Shown one piece after another: positions 8,292-16,824 of a stretch of DNA of 64,000 nucleotides. Below the pieces are notes generated by a model that was not told the origin of the DNA, made no database searches, and saw only the letters and a list, made by a program, of their open reading frames with translations. Made by a program: the position numbers and the translations under genes. The stretch comes from Rhodopseudomonas palustris (GTDB taxonomy: Bacteria; Pseudomonadota; Alphaproteobacteria; Rhizobiales; Xanthobacteraceae). The DNA lies in the NCBI RefSeq assembly GCF_034479375.1, contig NZ_CP140155.1, forward strand, positions 3,634,501-3,698,500. Direction: 5' to 3'. Position 1 is the stretch's first letter. Each line of letters opens with the position of its first letter.

Positions 8292-9635
8292 ATGCCCCGA
8301 CCTTTCACGACCAGCCGCCTCGCAATCTGCGTCGCAATGGTCTTGCCGCTGGCGGCCTGCGGCGACCAGGCCAGCCTGACCCAGGGCGAGGATTACGGCC
8401 CGACGCCGAAACTGGCGGAGCCGAGCAACAACCTGCTGCCGACCGTCAATATCGCGCCGGCGGTCGGCTGGGCGCAGGGCGCCAAGCCGAAGCCGGCGGA
8501 GGGCATGGCGGTGACCGCCTTCGCGACCGGGCTGGACCATCCCCGCACGCTGCATGTGCTGCCCAATGGCGACGTGCTGGTGGCCGAGACCAACGCGCCG
8601 GAGCGGCCCGAGCAGGGCAAAGGGCTGAAGCGGATGGTGGCCGAGTTCGTGATGGGTCAGGCCGGCGCCAAGACGCCGAGCGCCAACCGCATCACGCTGC
8701 TGCGCGACGCCGACGGCGACGGCGTGGCGGAAGTCCGCTCCACCTTTATCGACGGGCTGAATTCGCCGTTCGGCATGGCGCTGGTCGGCAACGAGCTCTA
8801 CGTCGCCAATACCGACGCGATCATGCGCTTCCCCTACAATCCCGGCGACACGCGGATCACCACGGCCGGCGAGAAGCTCGCCGATCTGCCGGCGGGGCCG
8901 CGCAACCACCACTGGACCAAGGACCTGATCGCCAGCCGCGACGGCACCAAGCTGTACGCGACCTCCGGCTCGAACAGCAACGCCGCCGAGCACGGCATGG
9001 ACGAGGAGATCAACCGCGCCGCGGTGCTCGAGATCGACCGCGCGACCGGCGCGACCCGGCTGTTCGCCTCCGGCCTGCGCAACCCGAACGGCCCGGCCTT
9101 CGAGCCCGAGACCGGCGCGCTGTGGGTCGTCGTCAACGAGCGCGACGAAATCGGCAGCGATCTGGTGCCGGACTACATGACCTCGGTGCAGGACGGCGGC
9201 TTCTACGGCTGGCCCTACAGCTGGTTCGGCCAGCACGTCGACACCCGCGTCGAGCCGCCGCGGCCGGACCTGGTGGCGAAGGCGATCGTGCCGGACTACG
9301 CGCTCGGCAACCACACCGCCTCGCTCGGGCTGGCCTTCAACACCGGCGAGCTGTTTCCAGCCGACATGAAAGGCGGCGCCTTCGTCGGCCAGCACGGCTC
9401 GTGGAACCGCAAGCCGCATTCCGGCTACAAGGTGATCTACGTGCCGTTCGAAGGCGGCAAGCCGTCGGGGCCGCCGCGCGATATCCTCACCGGCTTCCTC
9501 AACGACAAGGAGGAGGCGCAGGGCCGCCCGGTCGGCGTCGCGATCGATGGGCGCGGCGCGCTGCTGGTCGCCGACGATGTCGGCAATTCGATCTGGCGGG
9601 TGACGCCGGCGGGGCGCGAGCAGGCGGCGCGGTAA
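8292..9635 (+). CDS. L-sorbosone dehydrogenase-like PQQ-type beta-propeller lipoprotein, 447 aa
   Basis: An N-terminal lipoprotein signal ends in LAAC-G (cysteine at residue 22), so the protein is probably lipid-anchored in the periplasm. The body is a beta-propeller of the soluble glucose/sorbosone dehydrogenase type: [53 protein letters not shown]. Enzymes of this family oxidise sugars or aldoses with PQQ. The ATG at 8292 is chosen over an in-frame upstream ATG at 8139 because it gives a proper signal peptide. The natural substrate is unknown. Confidence 0.85.
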   Translation: MPRPFTTSRLAICVAMVLPLAACGDQASLTQGEDYGPTPKLAEPSNNLLPTVNIAPAVGWAQGAKPKPAEGMAVTAFATGLDHPRTLHVLPNGDVLVAETNAPERPEQGKGLKRMVAEFVMGQAGAKTPSANRITLLRDADGDGVAEVRSTFIDGLNSPFGMALVGNELYVANTDAIMRFPYNPGDTRITTAGEKLADLPAGPRNHHWTKDLIASRDGTKLYATSGSNSNAAEHGMDEEINRAAVLEIDRATGATRLFASGLRNPNGPAFEPETGALWVVVNERDEIGSDLVPDYMTSVQDGGFYGWPYSWFGQHVDTRVEPPRPDLVAKAIVPDYALGNHTASLGLAFNTGELFPADMKGGAFVGQHGSWNRKPHSGYKVIYVPFEGGKPSGPPRDILTGFLNDKEEAQGRPVGVAIDGRGALLVADDVGNSIWRVTPAGREQAAR

Positions 9636-9637
9636 GA

Positions 9638-9739
9638 GAGATCGTGCCGCTGCGCCGTAGCCGCTTCGACGCCGCGAAGCGCGACGCTGCGAGCATCAGC
9701 TACCAAATCGACCGCAGCGGCCGGGTCCTTTACGATCGC
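9638..9739 (+). pseudogene. Remnant of an MNT nucleotidyltransferase (C-terminal fragment)
   Basis: Directly after the dehydrogenase stop, 34 codons read EIVPLRRSRFDAAKRDAASI and on to VLYDRR. They align without gaps to the C-terminus of the MNT protein at 12215-12589 (QIVPLRRGRFEAARRDPSTI ... TIYADS). The GSx10DxD catalytic half is absent, so it is a decayed fragment. Differences are spread through all codon positions, which suggests an old, separate copy and not a recent duplication. Confidence 0.65.
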
Positions 9740-9762
9740 CGCGACGCAGTTCTGCTCGTGAC

Positions 9763-9936
9763 GCTCACCACAGGTACAACCTCATGGTGAGGAGGCGCGA
9801 AGCGCCGTCTCGAACCATGCCCCGCGGGCAGTGTCCGTCGCTCCATCCTTCGAGACGCCCGGCTTCGCCGGGCTCCTCAGGATGAGGGAGTCCGTGCATT
9901 CGGCATCAGTGCGTATCGCTTCAATCGATCGATGAC
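9763..9936. repeat. Dispersed palindromic repeat, family A, copy 1
   Basis: This copy contains two hairpins (CATGGTGAGGAGGCGC... / ...CGAACCATG, then CATCCTTCGAGACG... / ...CTCAGGATGAGG) and ends with TATCGCTTCAATC-ATCGATGAC. Nearly the same arrangement occurs at 39135-39338, and a shorter inverted copy at 55581-55682. The remaining 9937-10182 before the next gene holds no visible feature. Confidence 0.75.
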
Positions 9937-10182
9937 GCAATCCGGCCTTCCATGCGCGCTTGTGCGGCCGTTCTTCGCTAACACGTCTCACAAGCAATCC
10001 GGCGTTGCTAGCTGCTGCGAATTACCACAACAATTCGGCGGCTTGTACTTCGCAGCCCATTAACCTGTCGCCGTTACAACAACCGCTTCGAACGGCCGAT
10101 GGAATCTATGCGATTGCGCGCAGGATGACATAACGCGACGCCGTCGCGTCGCTCTGGATGGCCGCGCAAGAGGGCCTGTCCC

Positions 10183-12162
10183 ATGACTCATCACCTTCCG
10201 TCACCTGCGCCGTCGAGCCGGCTGCTCTCCACCCGCCGCGCGTTTCTGCAATCATCCGCGGCCTTCATCGGCGCGCTGTCCCTCGGCCCGACGCTCGGCG
10301 CGCCGGCATGGGGCCGCGAACTGCCGCGCTACCCGATCGCGACGCCGGCCGAGACGACCGTGAAGCAGATGCTGGCGTTCCCGGCGACGATCGAGCCCGG
10401 CCTGGCGAAGACCGCGCTGCATCAGGTCGCGCGCTACAAGGACTTCGGCTATGGCGAATGGACGCTGGGCTCCGGCCTGCCGATCGTGACGCGCGCCGAC
10501 CTGATGCGAGCCGGCTACCAAAAGCCGGCGCCCGGCGAGAACAAGCGTCTGATCCGGTTTTTCGCGTTCACCGACGTCCACATCACCGACAAGGAAGCGC
10601 CCAACCAGCTGATCGGATTCCAGCAGACCGAACCGGAGGCGGTGAACAACACCTCGATCTATTCGCCGGTGATGCCGTATACGACGCAGGTGCTGGATGC
10701 GGCGGTGCAGACCGTCAACGACCTGCACAGCCGCGACCCGTTCGATTTCGGCATCGCGCTCGGAGACGCCTGCAACAGCACGTCCTACAATGAAGTGCGC
10801 TGGTATATCGACGTGATCGACGGCCGGCCGATCACGCCGAGCTCCGGCGACCATCGCGGCCGCGACAGCGTCGACTTCCAGATGCCGTTTCAGGCCGCCG
10901 GGCTCGCCCGCGATATTCCCTGGTATCAGGTCCTCGGCAACCACGATCATTTCATGATCGGATCGTTTCCGGTCGACGCCGATCCGTCGATCGGCCTGCG
11001 CCAGTCCTACACGGCCGACAGGATCTGGGCGGTCGGCGACGTGCTGAAACCGAATCGCGAAGGCTTCCCGGCGCTGTTCGACTATCGCGGCCTGAAGGCC
11101 ACGCCGGCGTACTATCCGGGGGTGATCGACGGCACGAGCCGCTATGGCGCGATCATCCATGCCGGCCGCGCCGACGATCCGGCCTTCGCCGGCAAGCCAC
11201 CGCAGATCGCGCCCGATCCCGGCCGCCGTCCGCTGGCGCGCGCCGAATGGCTCGCCGAGTTCCGCGACACCACGACCCGTCCGAAGGGGCACGGCTTCGA
11301 TCTGGTCGACGGCGCCGGCGACGGCTTCGCCTGCTACAGCTTCGTGCCGAAATCCGATCTGCCGCTGAAGGTGATCGTGCTCGACGTCACGCAGTCCGAA
11401 CAGGACGGCTCGCGCGACATCCACGGCCACGGCTTTCTCGATGCCAGGCGCTGGGACTGGCTGAAGATGGAGCTGGCGCGCGGCCAGGCCGAGGATCAGT
11501 TGATGATCATCGCCAACCATATTCCGATCGGCGTGTCGCCGATCGGCTCCGAAATGGAATGGTGGCTGGGCGACGCCAATGCGGCGCCTGATTTTGCCAA
11601 CGCCGTCGACCTCGCCGGCCTGGTGAAGACGCTGCAGACTGCGCCGAACCTGCTGATGTGGATCGCCGGGCATCGCCATGTGAATGTGGTGAAGGCGTTT
11701 CCGTCCACCGACCCGGACCGGCCGGAGCAAGGCTTCTGGCAGGTCGAGACCTGCTCGCTACGCGACTTTCCGCAGCAATTCCGGACTTTCGAGATCTCGC
11801 TGAACGCGGACTACACGGTGTCGATCGAGGCGGTGAATATCGACGTCGCGGCCGCGGATGGAACGCCGGCGGCGCAATCGCGCAAATACGCCATCGCCAC
11901 CCAGCAGATCATCCAGAACGACCTGCGGCCCAACAGCCCGAACTACGCGACCGCCGGCGGCAAGATTCCGGTACCGAGCATGGACCCGACGCGGCCGCAA
12001 AGCGACGACCCCAAAGCCACCGATCCGTCGATCCGGTTCGTCGATCTGACGAGCGCGGACAAGCCGGTCCAGTATCATGCGTCGAGCAATGTCGAGCTGC
12101 TGAAACAGCTCAGCCCGCGGATGGTCGAGGTGCTGAAGCGGACGGTGGCGGTGCGAAAGTAG
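10183..12162 (+). CDS. Tat-exported metallophosphoesterase (TIGR03768 / RPA4764-like family), 659 aa
   Basis: A twin-arginine signal, STRRAFLQSSAAF (R18-R19), marks it for folded export by Tat. The metallophosphoesterase core is visible: D131 and H133 in FTDVHITDKE, a GDACNS block, GNHDHF, and a late histidine pair in WIAGHRHVN. At 659 residues it is longer than ordinary calcineurin-like enzymes but matches the family I recall as TIGR03768. It probably hydrolyses phosphate esters in the periplasm, which fits a window rich in phosphate genes. The substrate is unknown. Confidence 0.85.
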   Translation: MTHHLPSPAPSSRLLSTRRAFLQSSAAFIGALSLGPTLGAPAWGRELPRYPIATPAETTVKQMLAFPATIEPGLAKTALHQVARYKDFGYGEWTLGSGLPIVTRADLMRAGYQKPAPGENKRLIRFFAFTDVHITDKEAPNQLIGFQQTEPEAVNNTSIYSPVMPYTTQVLDAAVQTVNDLHSRDPFDFGIALGDACNSTSYNEVRWYIDVIDGRPITPSSGDHRGRDSVDFQMPFQAAGLARDIPWYQVLGNHDHFMIGSFPVDADPSIGLRQSYTADRIWAVGDVLKPNREGFPALFDYRGLKATPAYYPGVIDGTSRYGAIIHAGRADDPAFAGKPPQIAPDPGRRPLARAEWLAEFRDTTTRPKGHGFDLVDGAGDGFACYSFVPKSDLPLKVIVLDVTQSEQDGSRDIHGHGFLDARRWDWLKMELARGQAEDQLMIIANHIPIGVSPIGSEMEWWLGDANAAPDFANAVDLAGLVKTLQTAPNLLMWIAGHRHVNVVKAFPSTDPDRPEQGFWQVETCSLRDFPQQFRTFEISLNADYTVSIEAVNIDVAAADGTPAAQSRKYAIATQQIIQNDLRPNSPNYATAGGKIPVPSMDPTRPQSDDPKATDPSIRFVDLTSADKPVQYHASSNVELLKQLSPRMVEVLKRTVAVRK

Positions 12163-12214
12163 TCGCGATCACGGACCGGATGATTTCCTCACCGGTTCGG
12201 ACTATACTCGGGCC

Positions 12215-12589
12215 ATGCACGATGCGGTCGCCGATATTGCAGAGGACGTGCGGCTTCGAGAAGCCGTGCGGCGCCTCGTGGCCGCGGCGCCGGTCGAGGA
12301 AATCATCCTGTTCGGCAGCCGCGCCCGCGGCGACCACACCGAGGACAGCGATTTCGACCTGTGCGTCATCCTGAATGACGATATCGCACCCGGGGCATTC
12401 ACCCCGGTCTCGCTTTGGGAACCGATTTCAGACCTCGGCCTGCCGATCCAGATCGTGCCGCTGCGCCGCGGCCGGTTCGAGGCTGCCAGGCGTGATCCGA
12501 GCACGATCAGCTTCCAGATCGACCGCGAGGGGCGGACGATCTATGCCGATAGTTGCGTCAACGTGCTTCACGGAAGGAAGCAGTTGTGA
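12215..12589 (+). CDS. MNT-domain nucleotidyltransferase (antitoxin-type), 124 aa
   Basis: The minimal nucleotidyltransferase signature GSx10DxD is exact: G34-S35, then D46 and D48 in GSRARGDHTEDSDFD. The short length and the overlapping downstream gene match MNT/HEPN toxin-antitoxin modules, in which the MNT protein adenylylates and silences the HEPN partner. Its TGA stop overlaps the GTG start of that gene, so translation is coupled. A C-terminal fragment of a related MNT gene is at 9638-9739. Confidence 0.85.
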   Translation: MHDAVADIAEDVRLREAVRRLVAAAPVEEIILFGSRARGDHTEDSDFDLCVILNDDIAPGAFTPVSLWEPISDLGLPIQIVPLRRGRFEAARRDPSTISFQIDREGRTIYADSCVNVLHGRKQL

Positions 12590-13089
12590 ACCTTCAACTG
12601 CTGGCCGCTGAAGAGGAGATCGATCGATCTCCACCGATCGCCATTTTGCTATCTGCTGAGTCATTCTTGAAATCAGCCCAGCACCTAAGAAACGGAACTG
12701 TGTCGGGGAATCTCAAACTCAGATTTGAGATGCCAGTATATTACTTGTACTCCCATGCGATCGAGCTTGCGCTGAAGAGTTTCCTTCGGACAAAAGGCTT
12801 CGATATGAAACAGCTTTCGTCAAGGAAGTACGGCCACCAACTGAACGTACTTTGGGACGAATGTCTTAAGCACGGTCTGAAGCTTCATCCAATTCGGAGA
12901 GATTGCACTGAGCAGCTTATCGAGCTTCTGGATCCTTTTGCCACAAGATACGAGTTTCGCTACGTGATCACTGGATTTAAGCAACTGCCTCAGCTCCACG
13001 CTGTTGATGCGGAAGTTACAAGCCTGATTGCCTCGGTCAAACTTGATGTTGAGACCCACCTCAGACAGGGCAACAGCGTCACACCTTGA
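12586..13089 (+). CDS. HEPN-like protein, putative partner/toxin of the MNT protein, 167 aa
   Basis: GTG 12586 is chosen because GGAAGGAAG lies five bases upstream and the start overlaps the MNT stop (GTGA). The helical pattern YLYSHAIELALKSFLRTKG followed by RKYGHQLNVL resembles the HEPN fold, where a conserved Arg and His form an RNase site. Here the pair is R80-x3-H84, one residue shorter than the usual Rx4-6H, so catalysis is uncertain. The gene is clearly lower in GC than its neighbours, which suggests horizontal transfer. Its last 11 bases overlap the dCTP deaminase gene on the other strand. Confidence 0.7.
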   Translation: MNLQLLAAEEEIDRSPPIAILLSAESFLKSAQHLRNGTVSGNLKLRFEMPVYYLYSHAIELALKSFLRTKGFDMKQLSSRKYGHQLNVLWDECLKHGLKLHPIRRDCTEQLIELLDPFATRYEFRYVITGFKQLPQLHAVDAEVTSLIASVKLDVETHLRQGNSVTP

Positions 13090-14200
13090 AATGCTTGCTC
13101 AGCTTCAGGCTCTGGCCCTGATAGTTCGAGCCGATCTTCTGGCCGTATAGCGCGTCGGGGCGGGACAGCATCTTTTCGTAGATCAGGCGGCCGACGATCT
13201 GGCCGTGTTCGAGGATGAACGGCACCTCGCGCGAGCGCACTTCCAGCACCGCGCGCGAGCCGAGGCCGCCGGCGCCCTCGTAGCCGAAGCCGGGATCGAA
13301 GAAGCCGGCGTAGTGCACGCGGAATTCTCCGACCAAGGGATCGAACGGCACCATCTCGGCGGCGTAGTCCGGCGGCACCTGGACGGCCTCTTTTGAAGCG
13401 AGGATGTAGAACTCGCCGGGGTCGAGGATCAGCGTGCCATCGGGACGTGCGGCGATCGGCTCCCAGAATTCGCCGACCGCGTAGCCGCCGCGACGATCGA
13501 TATCGACCACGCCGGTGTGGCGCTTGGCGCGGTAGCCGACGAAGCCGTTCGAATTGCTCCCGGACAGATCGACGCTGAGCGCGACGCCGCCATTGAGATC
13601 GGCGTCGTCGGCGTCGACCAGCCGCTCGGCGTCGTGCAGCGCATCAAGCTCGTCCTGCTCCAGCGTGGCATGTCCGGCGCGGAAGCGAACCTGCGACAGC
13701 CGCGAGCCCTCGCGCAGCAGCACCGGGAAGGTCTTCGGGCTGATCTCGGCGTAAAGCGGGCCGTGATAGCCGGCGCCGATCATGTCGAAACGTCTCGTTC
13801 CGTCGGCGATGACGCGGGTGAACACGTCGAGTCGCCCGGTCGAGCTCTTCGGATTGGCGGCGGCGACGATATTGCGCGGCAGCGCCAGGCTCTCCAGCAG
13901 CGGCACGATGTAGACGCAGTTGGTCTCCAGCACGGCGCCGTCCGACAGGTCGATCTCGTGCAGCTTCAATTCATCGATCCGCTCGGCCACCGTGCAGTCC
14001 GGCCCCGGCAGGAAGCTGGCGCGGACCCGATAGGCGATGCCGCCGAGCCGCAGATCGAGGCTGGCGGGCTGGATCTGGCTCTCGACGAACGGATATTCCG
14101 GCAGGATCAGCCCGGCCTCGGCCATCGCCGCGATCATGCGGTCGGGCAGGATTCCATCGGCATCGGGCGGCAACGCGAACGGCACGGCGGCGATCCTCAC
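13079..14200 (-). CDS. dcd: dCTP deaminase, double-domain form, 373 aa
   Basis: The N-terminal half has the Dcd/dUTPase-fold signatures ESQIQPASLDLRLG and NPKSSTGRLDVF. The C-terminal half has a second, diverged copy of the fold (YRAKRHTGVVDIDRRG; LDPGEFYILASKE; HYAGFFDPGFGY). Ordinary Dcd is about 190 residues, so this is a tandem-domain version, which I recall as common in this group. Dcd converts dCTP to dUTP for thymidylate synthesis. The start is the first ATG of the frame and the conserved IQPASLDLR falls at the expected distance. It faces the HEPN-like gene tail to tail. Confidence 0.85.
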   Translation of the reverse strand: MRIAAVPFALPPDADGILPDRMIAAMAEAGLILPEYPFVESQIQPASLDLRLGGIAYRVRASFLPGPDCTVAERIDELKLHEIDLSDGAVLETNCVYIVPLLESLALPRNIVAAANPKSSTGRLDVFTRVIADGTRRFDMIGAGYHGPLYAEISPKTFPVLLREGSRLSQVRFRAGHATLEQDELDALHDAERLVDADDADLNGGVALSVDLSGSNSNGFVGYRAKRHTGVVDIDRRGGYAVGEFWEPIAARPDGTLILDPGEFYILASKEAVQVPPDYAAEMVPFDPLVGEFRVHYAGFFDPGFGYEGAGGLGSRAVLEVRSREVPFILEHGQIVGRLIYEKMLSRPDALYGQKIGSNYQGQSLKLSKHFKV

Positions 14201-14300
14201 GGCGGCCGCGCGGCCGCCAGACGCGGAAAATACTGGATTTCATCGGTTATCCGATGGCCGGCTTGACGGGAAGTCCGCGGAGGATTATGAGCCCGACTTA

Positions 14301-14364
14301 TCCCGTGGTGATTTGAGCCGGCCGGCTTGCAGCCACGTTAAACAAGTCGCTAAACAGGCCGGGG
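14301..14364 (+). promoter_or_regulatory. SAM-II riboswitch (metZ leader)
   Basis: The RNA has the SAM-II layout: P1 CGTGG/CCACG (14304-14308 with 14333-14337), the conserved TGATTTG loop, the GCTTGCAGCC segment and the downstream pseudoknot strand GCTAAACAGG. It lies about 85 bases before metZ. SAM-II aptamers bind S-adenosylmethionine and shut off methionine biosynthesis genes, notably metA and metZ in alphaproteobacteria. Confidence 0.9.
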
Positions 14365-14375
14365 ACAATGTGATC

Positions 14376-14410
14376 CCGGCTTGTGGAAATTTTTCCAGGC
14401 CGGTTTTTTT
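14376..14410 (+). terminator. Intrinsic terminator after the SAM-II aptamer
   Basis: A CCGGC...GCCGG stem extended by TGGAAA/TTTCCA is followed by seven T residues ending at 14410, just before the metZ ribosome binding site. It is placed to act as the expression platform. The preceding GGCCGGGG at the aptamer 3' end could pair with part of the stem as an antiterminator (inference). Confidence 0.8.
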
Positions 14411-14449
14411 GTGCCCGCACCGCCAGGTGTGGTCACGAATGGAGACCAC

Positions 14450-15691
14450 ATGTCCGAGACCAATACGCCCGATTCCAGCACGCCCGCCCCGAAGCCCTCG
14501 ATCGCCATCCCCGACACCGCGCATTTTCGCCGCGAGACCCGGCTGGTGCATTCCGGCAGCCTGCGCTCGCAATATGGCGAGACCTCAGAGGCGCTGTTTC
14601 TCACCCAGGGCTTCGTCTACGACAGCGCCGAGCAGTGCGAGGCGCGCTTCACCGGCGACGATGCCGGCTTCCAATATTCGCGCTTCTCCAATCCGACGGT
14701 GTTCAGCTTCGAGCAGCGGATGGCGGAATTCGAGGGCGCCGAAGCCGCGCGCGCCACCGCCACCGGCATGGCCGCGGTGACCGCCGCGATGCTGGCGCCG
14801 CTGCGCGCCGGCGATCACGTCGTGGCCTCGAAGGCGATGTTCGGCTCGTGCCGCTACGTGGTCGAGGACCTGCTGCCGCGCTACGGCATCGAATCGACGC
14901 TGGTCGACGGCCTCGACCTCGACCAGTGGCAGAAGGCGCTGCGCCCCAACACCAGGACCTGCTTCCTCGAGAGCCCGACCAATCCGACGCTCGACGTGCT
15001 CGACATCGGCGCGATCGCCGAAATCGCACATGCGGGCGGCGCGCGGCTGGTCGTCGACAACGTGTTCGCGACGCCGATCTGGCAGAGCCCGCTCGAACTC
15101 GGCGCCGACGTCGTGGTGTACTCCGCCACCAAGCACATCGACGGCCAGGGCCGCTGTCTCGGCGGCGTGGTGCTGTCGTCGCAGGCGTTCATCGAAGAGC
15201 ACATCCAGATGTATCTGCGCCAGACCGGACCGTCGCTGTCGCCGTTCAACGCCTGGGTGCTGCTGAAGGGGCTGGAGACGCTGGCGGTGCGCGTCCGGGC
15301 GCAGACCGAGACGGCGGCGGCGATCGCCGATGCGCTGGCCGGCCATCCGAAAATCCCGCGGCTGGTCTATCCCGGCCGCGCCGACCATCCGCAGGCCGCG
15401 ACCGTGAAGAAGCAGATGGGCGCCGGCTCGACGCTGATCGGCTTCGAGGTCGCGGGCGGCAAGGCCGAGGCGTTCCGCTTCCTGAATGCGCTGAAGCTGA
15501 TCCGGATCAGCAACAATCTCGGCGACGCCAAGAGCCTGGTCACGCATCCGGCGACGACGACCCATCAGCGGCTGAAGCCGGAAGCGCGCGCCGAACTCGG
15601 CATCAGCGAAGGCTTCATCCGCTACTCGGTCGGCCTCGAGCACAAGGACGACCTGATCGAGGACATCGTCGCCGCGCTGGAGAAGGTGTAG
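14450..15691 (+). CDS. metZ: O-succinylhomoserine sulfhydrylase, 413 aa
   Basis: This Cys/Met-metabolism PLP enzyme makes homocysteine from O-succinylhomoserine and sulfide. PLP signatures include YSATKHIDGQGRCLGGV with the Schiff-base lysine, ESPTNPTLDVLDI and YSRFSNPTV. The ATG 14450 has GGAG five bases upstream; an in-frame ATG at 14381 falls inside the terminator hairpin and is rejected. Regulation is by the SAM-II riboswitch and terminator. The riboswitch context favours metZ over a generic cystathionine synthase assignment. Confidence 0.93.
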   Translation: MSETNTPDSSTPAPKPSIAIPDTAHFRRETRLVHSGSLRSQYGETSEALFLTQGFVYDSAEQCEARFTGDDAGFQYSRFSNPTVFSFEQRMAEFEGAEAARATATGMAAVTAAMLAPLRAGDHVVASKAMFGSCRYVVEDLLPRYGIESTLVDGLDLDQWQKALRPNTRTCFLESPTNPTLDVLDIGAIAEIAHAGGARLVVDNVFATPIWQSPLELGADVVVYSATKHIDGQGRCLGGVVLSSQAFIEEHIQMYLRQTGPSLSPFNAWVLLKGLETLAVRVRAQTETAAAIADALAGHPKIPRLVYPGRADHPQAATVKKQMGAGSTLIGFEVAGGKAEAFRFLNALKLIRISNNLGDAKSLVTHPATTTHQRLKPEARAELGISEGFIRYSVGLEHKDDLIEDIVAALEKV

Positions 15692-15718
15692 TAAGCGCCG
15701 CACGCTGCCGTACACGAG

Positions 15719-15832
15719 ACGTCATTGCCGGGCTCGACCCGGCAATCCACCTTTCTTCGCAAAAGCACTCAGGATCCACGATCCCGCCCGCTCCGCGGGC
15801 GATGGATGCCCGGGTCGAGCCCGGGCATGACG
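15719..15832. repeat. Dispersed palindromic repeat, family D (GTCATTGCCGGGCTCGACCCGGC type)
   Basis: Two linked palindromes, CGTCATTGCCGGGCTCGACCCGGCAA and ATGCCCGGGTCGAGCCCGGGCAT, sit between the convergent metZ and SGNH genes. Relatives occur at 26705-26812, 42618-42825 and 54078-54330. Confidence 0.7.
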
Positions 15833-15873
15833 GCTGCGGATGCGCGGCGCGGCTCGCGTTGCGGCGCAGCGCC

Positions 15874-16824
15874 TCACATCGGCCGATAGGCGCGGACGTC
15901 GGACGGCACGGTGACGCCGAGCTTGATCTGGCCGACCGAGCGGATGATGTCGTCGCCGAGCAGTTGGGCGAAGCAGGCGTAGCCCCAATCGTTCATGTGC
16001 AGGCCGTCGGCGATGACGAAATCGTCGAACGGCAGCGCCTGCTTTTCGTGCCACTCCTTCATCACCTGAAAGCGCGGGAAGATCGCGACCCGGCGCAGCT
16101 CGGCGAGCCGGCCGAGTGCGGCGATCATCTTGCCGGCGCTCTCGGCGCGCTCGTTGACCCGCGGCGCGTATTGCGGATCGACCAGCACCACGTCGGACCC
16201 CGCCGCCTGGATCGCCGCGATGCCCTCCTCGACCAGCCGGCCGGTCTCGGCCGGATCGAGATTGCGCAGGATGGCGTTGGTGCCGACCTGCCAGATCACC
16301 AGATCGGGCTTGGCGTCGAGCACGGTGGCCTTCAGCCGCGCCATCATCTCGGGCGCGTCCTCGCCACCCTTGCCGCTGTTGATCACGCTGATGTCGGCGC
16401 CCGGGTATTGCCGGCGCAGCCGCTCGGCCAGACGGTTCGGATAGTTGTTCGCCGGCGAACTGGAGCCGTAGCCCTGGGTCGACGACGAGCCGAACGCCAC
16501 GATCACCACCGGCTGGCCGGCGATCAGCTTGCGGGCGACGTGGGGCAGCGAGCCCATCGACTTGCCGCCGCCTTTCGGCGCCAGGCAGGGCACCCGCGTC
16601 AGCACGTCGCCGGCCTGCTTGGCCGCCTGCTTGACCCGGTCGATGGTCTGGCCGGCGATGCCCTTCTGGCCGGCGTCGCGCGCCGGCGCGGCGGGGGAGG
16701 CCGCGGCCGGGGCCGGATCCGAGGGCGGCTGCGGCGCCTGCGCGCGCGCGCCCGACAACGCCATCCCGAGCAGCATCGCTGCCGACGCCAGGCCGGCGGC
16801 GAGCTTCACGCAACTTCGACTCAT
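15874..16824 (-). CDS. SGNH/GDSL-type hydrolase, exported, 316 aa
   Basis: A signal peptide (VKLAAGLASAAMLLGMALSGARA) is followed by a Pro/Ala linker and an SGNH fold. All catalytic blocks are visible: nucleophile serine in GSSST (112-116), block III GTN with N183, and D273-x2-H276 in ADGLHMND. Such enzymes act as esterases or acyltransferases/deacylases on exported glycans. The ATG at 16824 overlaps the TGA of the upstream SGNH gene by one base, so it is the last gene of the opgC operon. A role in modifying periplasmic glucans is inferred from that context. Confidence 0.82.
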   Translation of the reverse strand: MSRSCVKLAAGLASAAMLLGMALSGARAQAPQPPSDPAPAAASPAAPARDAGQKGIAGQTIDRVKQAAKQAGDVLTRVPCLAPKGGGKSMGSLPHVARKLIAGQPVVIVAFGSSSTQGYGSSSPANNYPNRLAERLRRQYPGADISVINSGKGGEDAPEMMARLKATVLDAKPDLVIWQVGTNAILRNLDPAETGRLVEEGIAAIQAAGSDVVLVDPQYAPRVNERAESAGKMIAALGRLAELRRVAIFPRFQVMKEWHEKQALPFDDFVIADGLHMNDWGYACFAQLLGDDIIRSVGQIKLGVTVPSDVRAYRPM

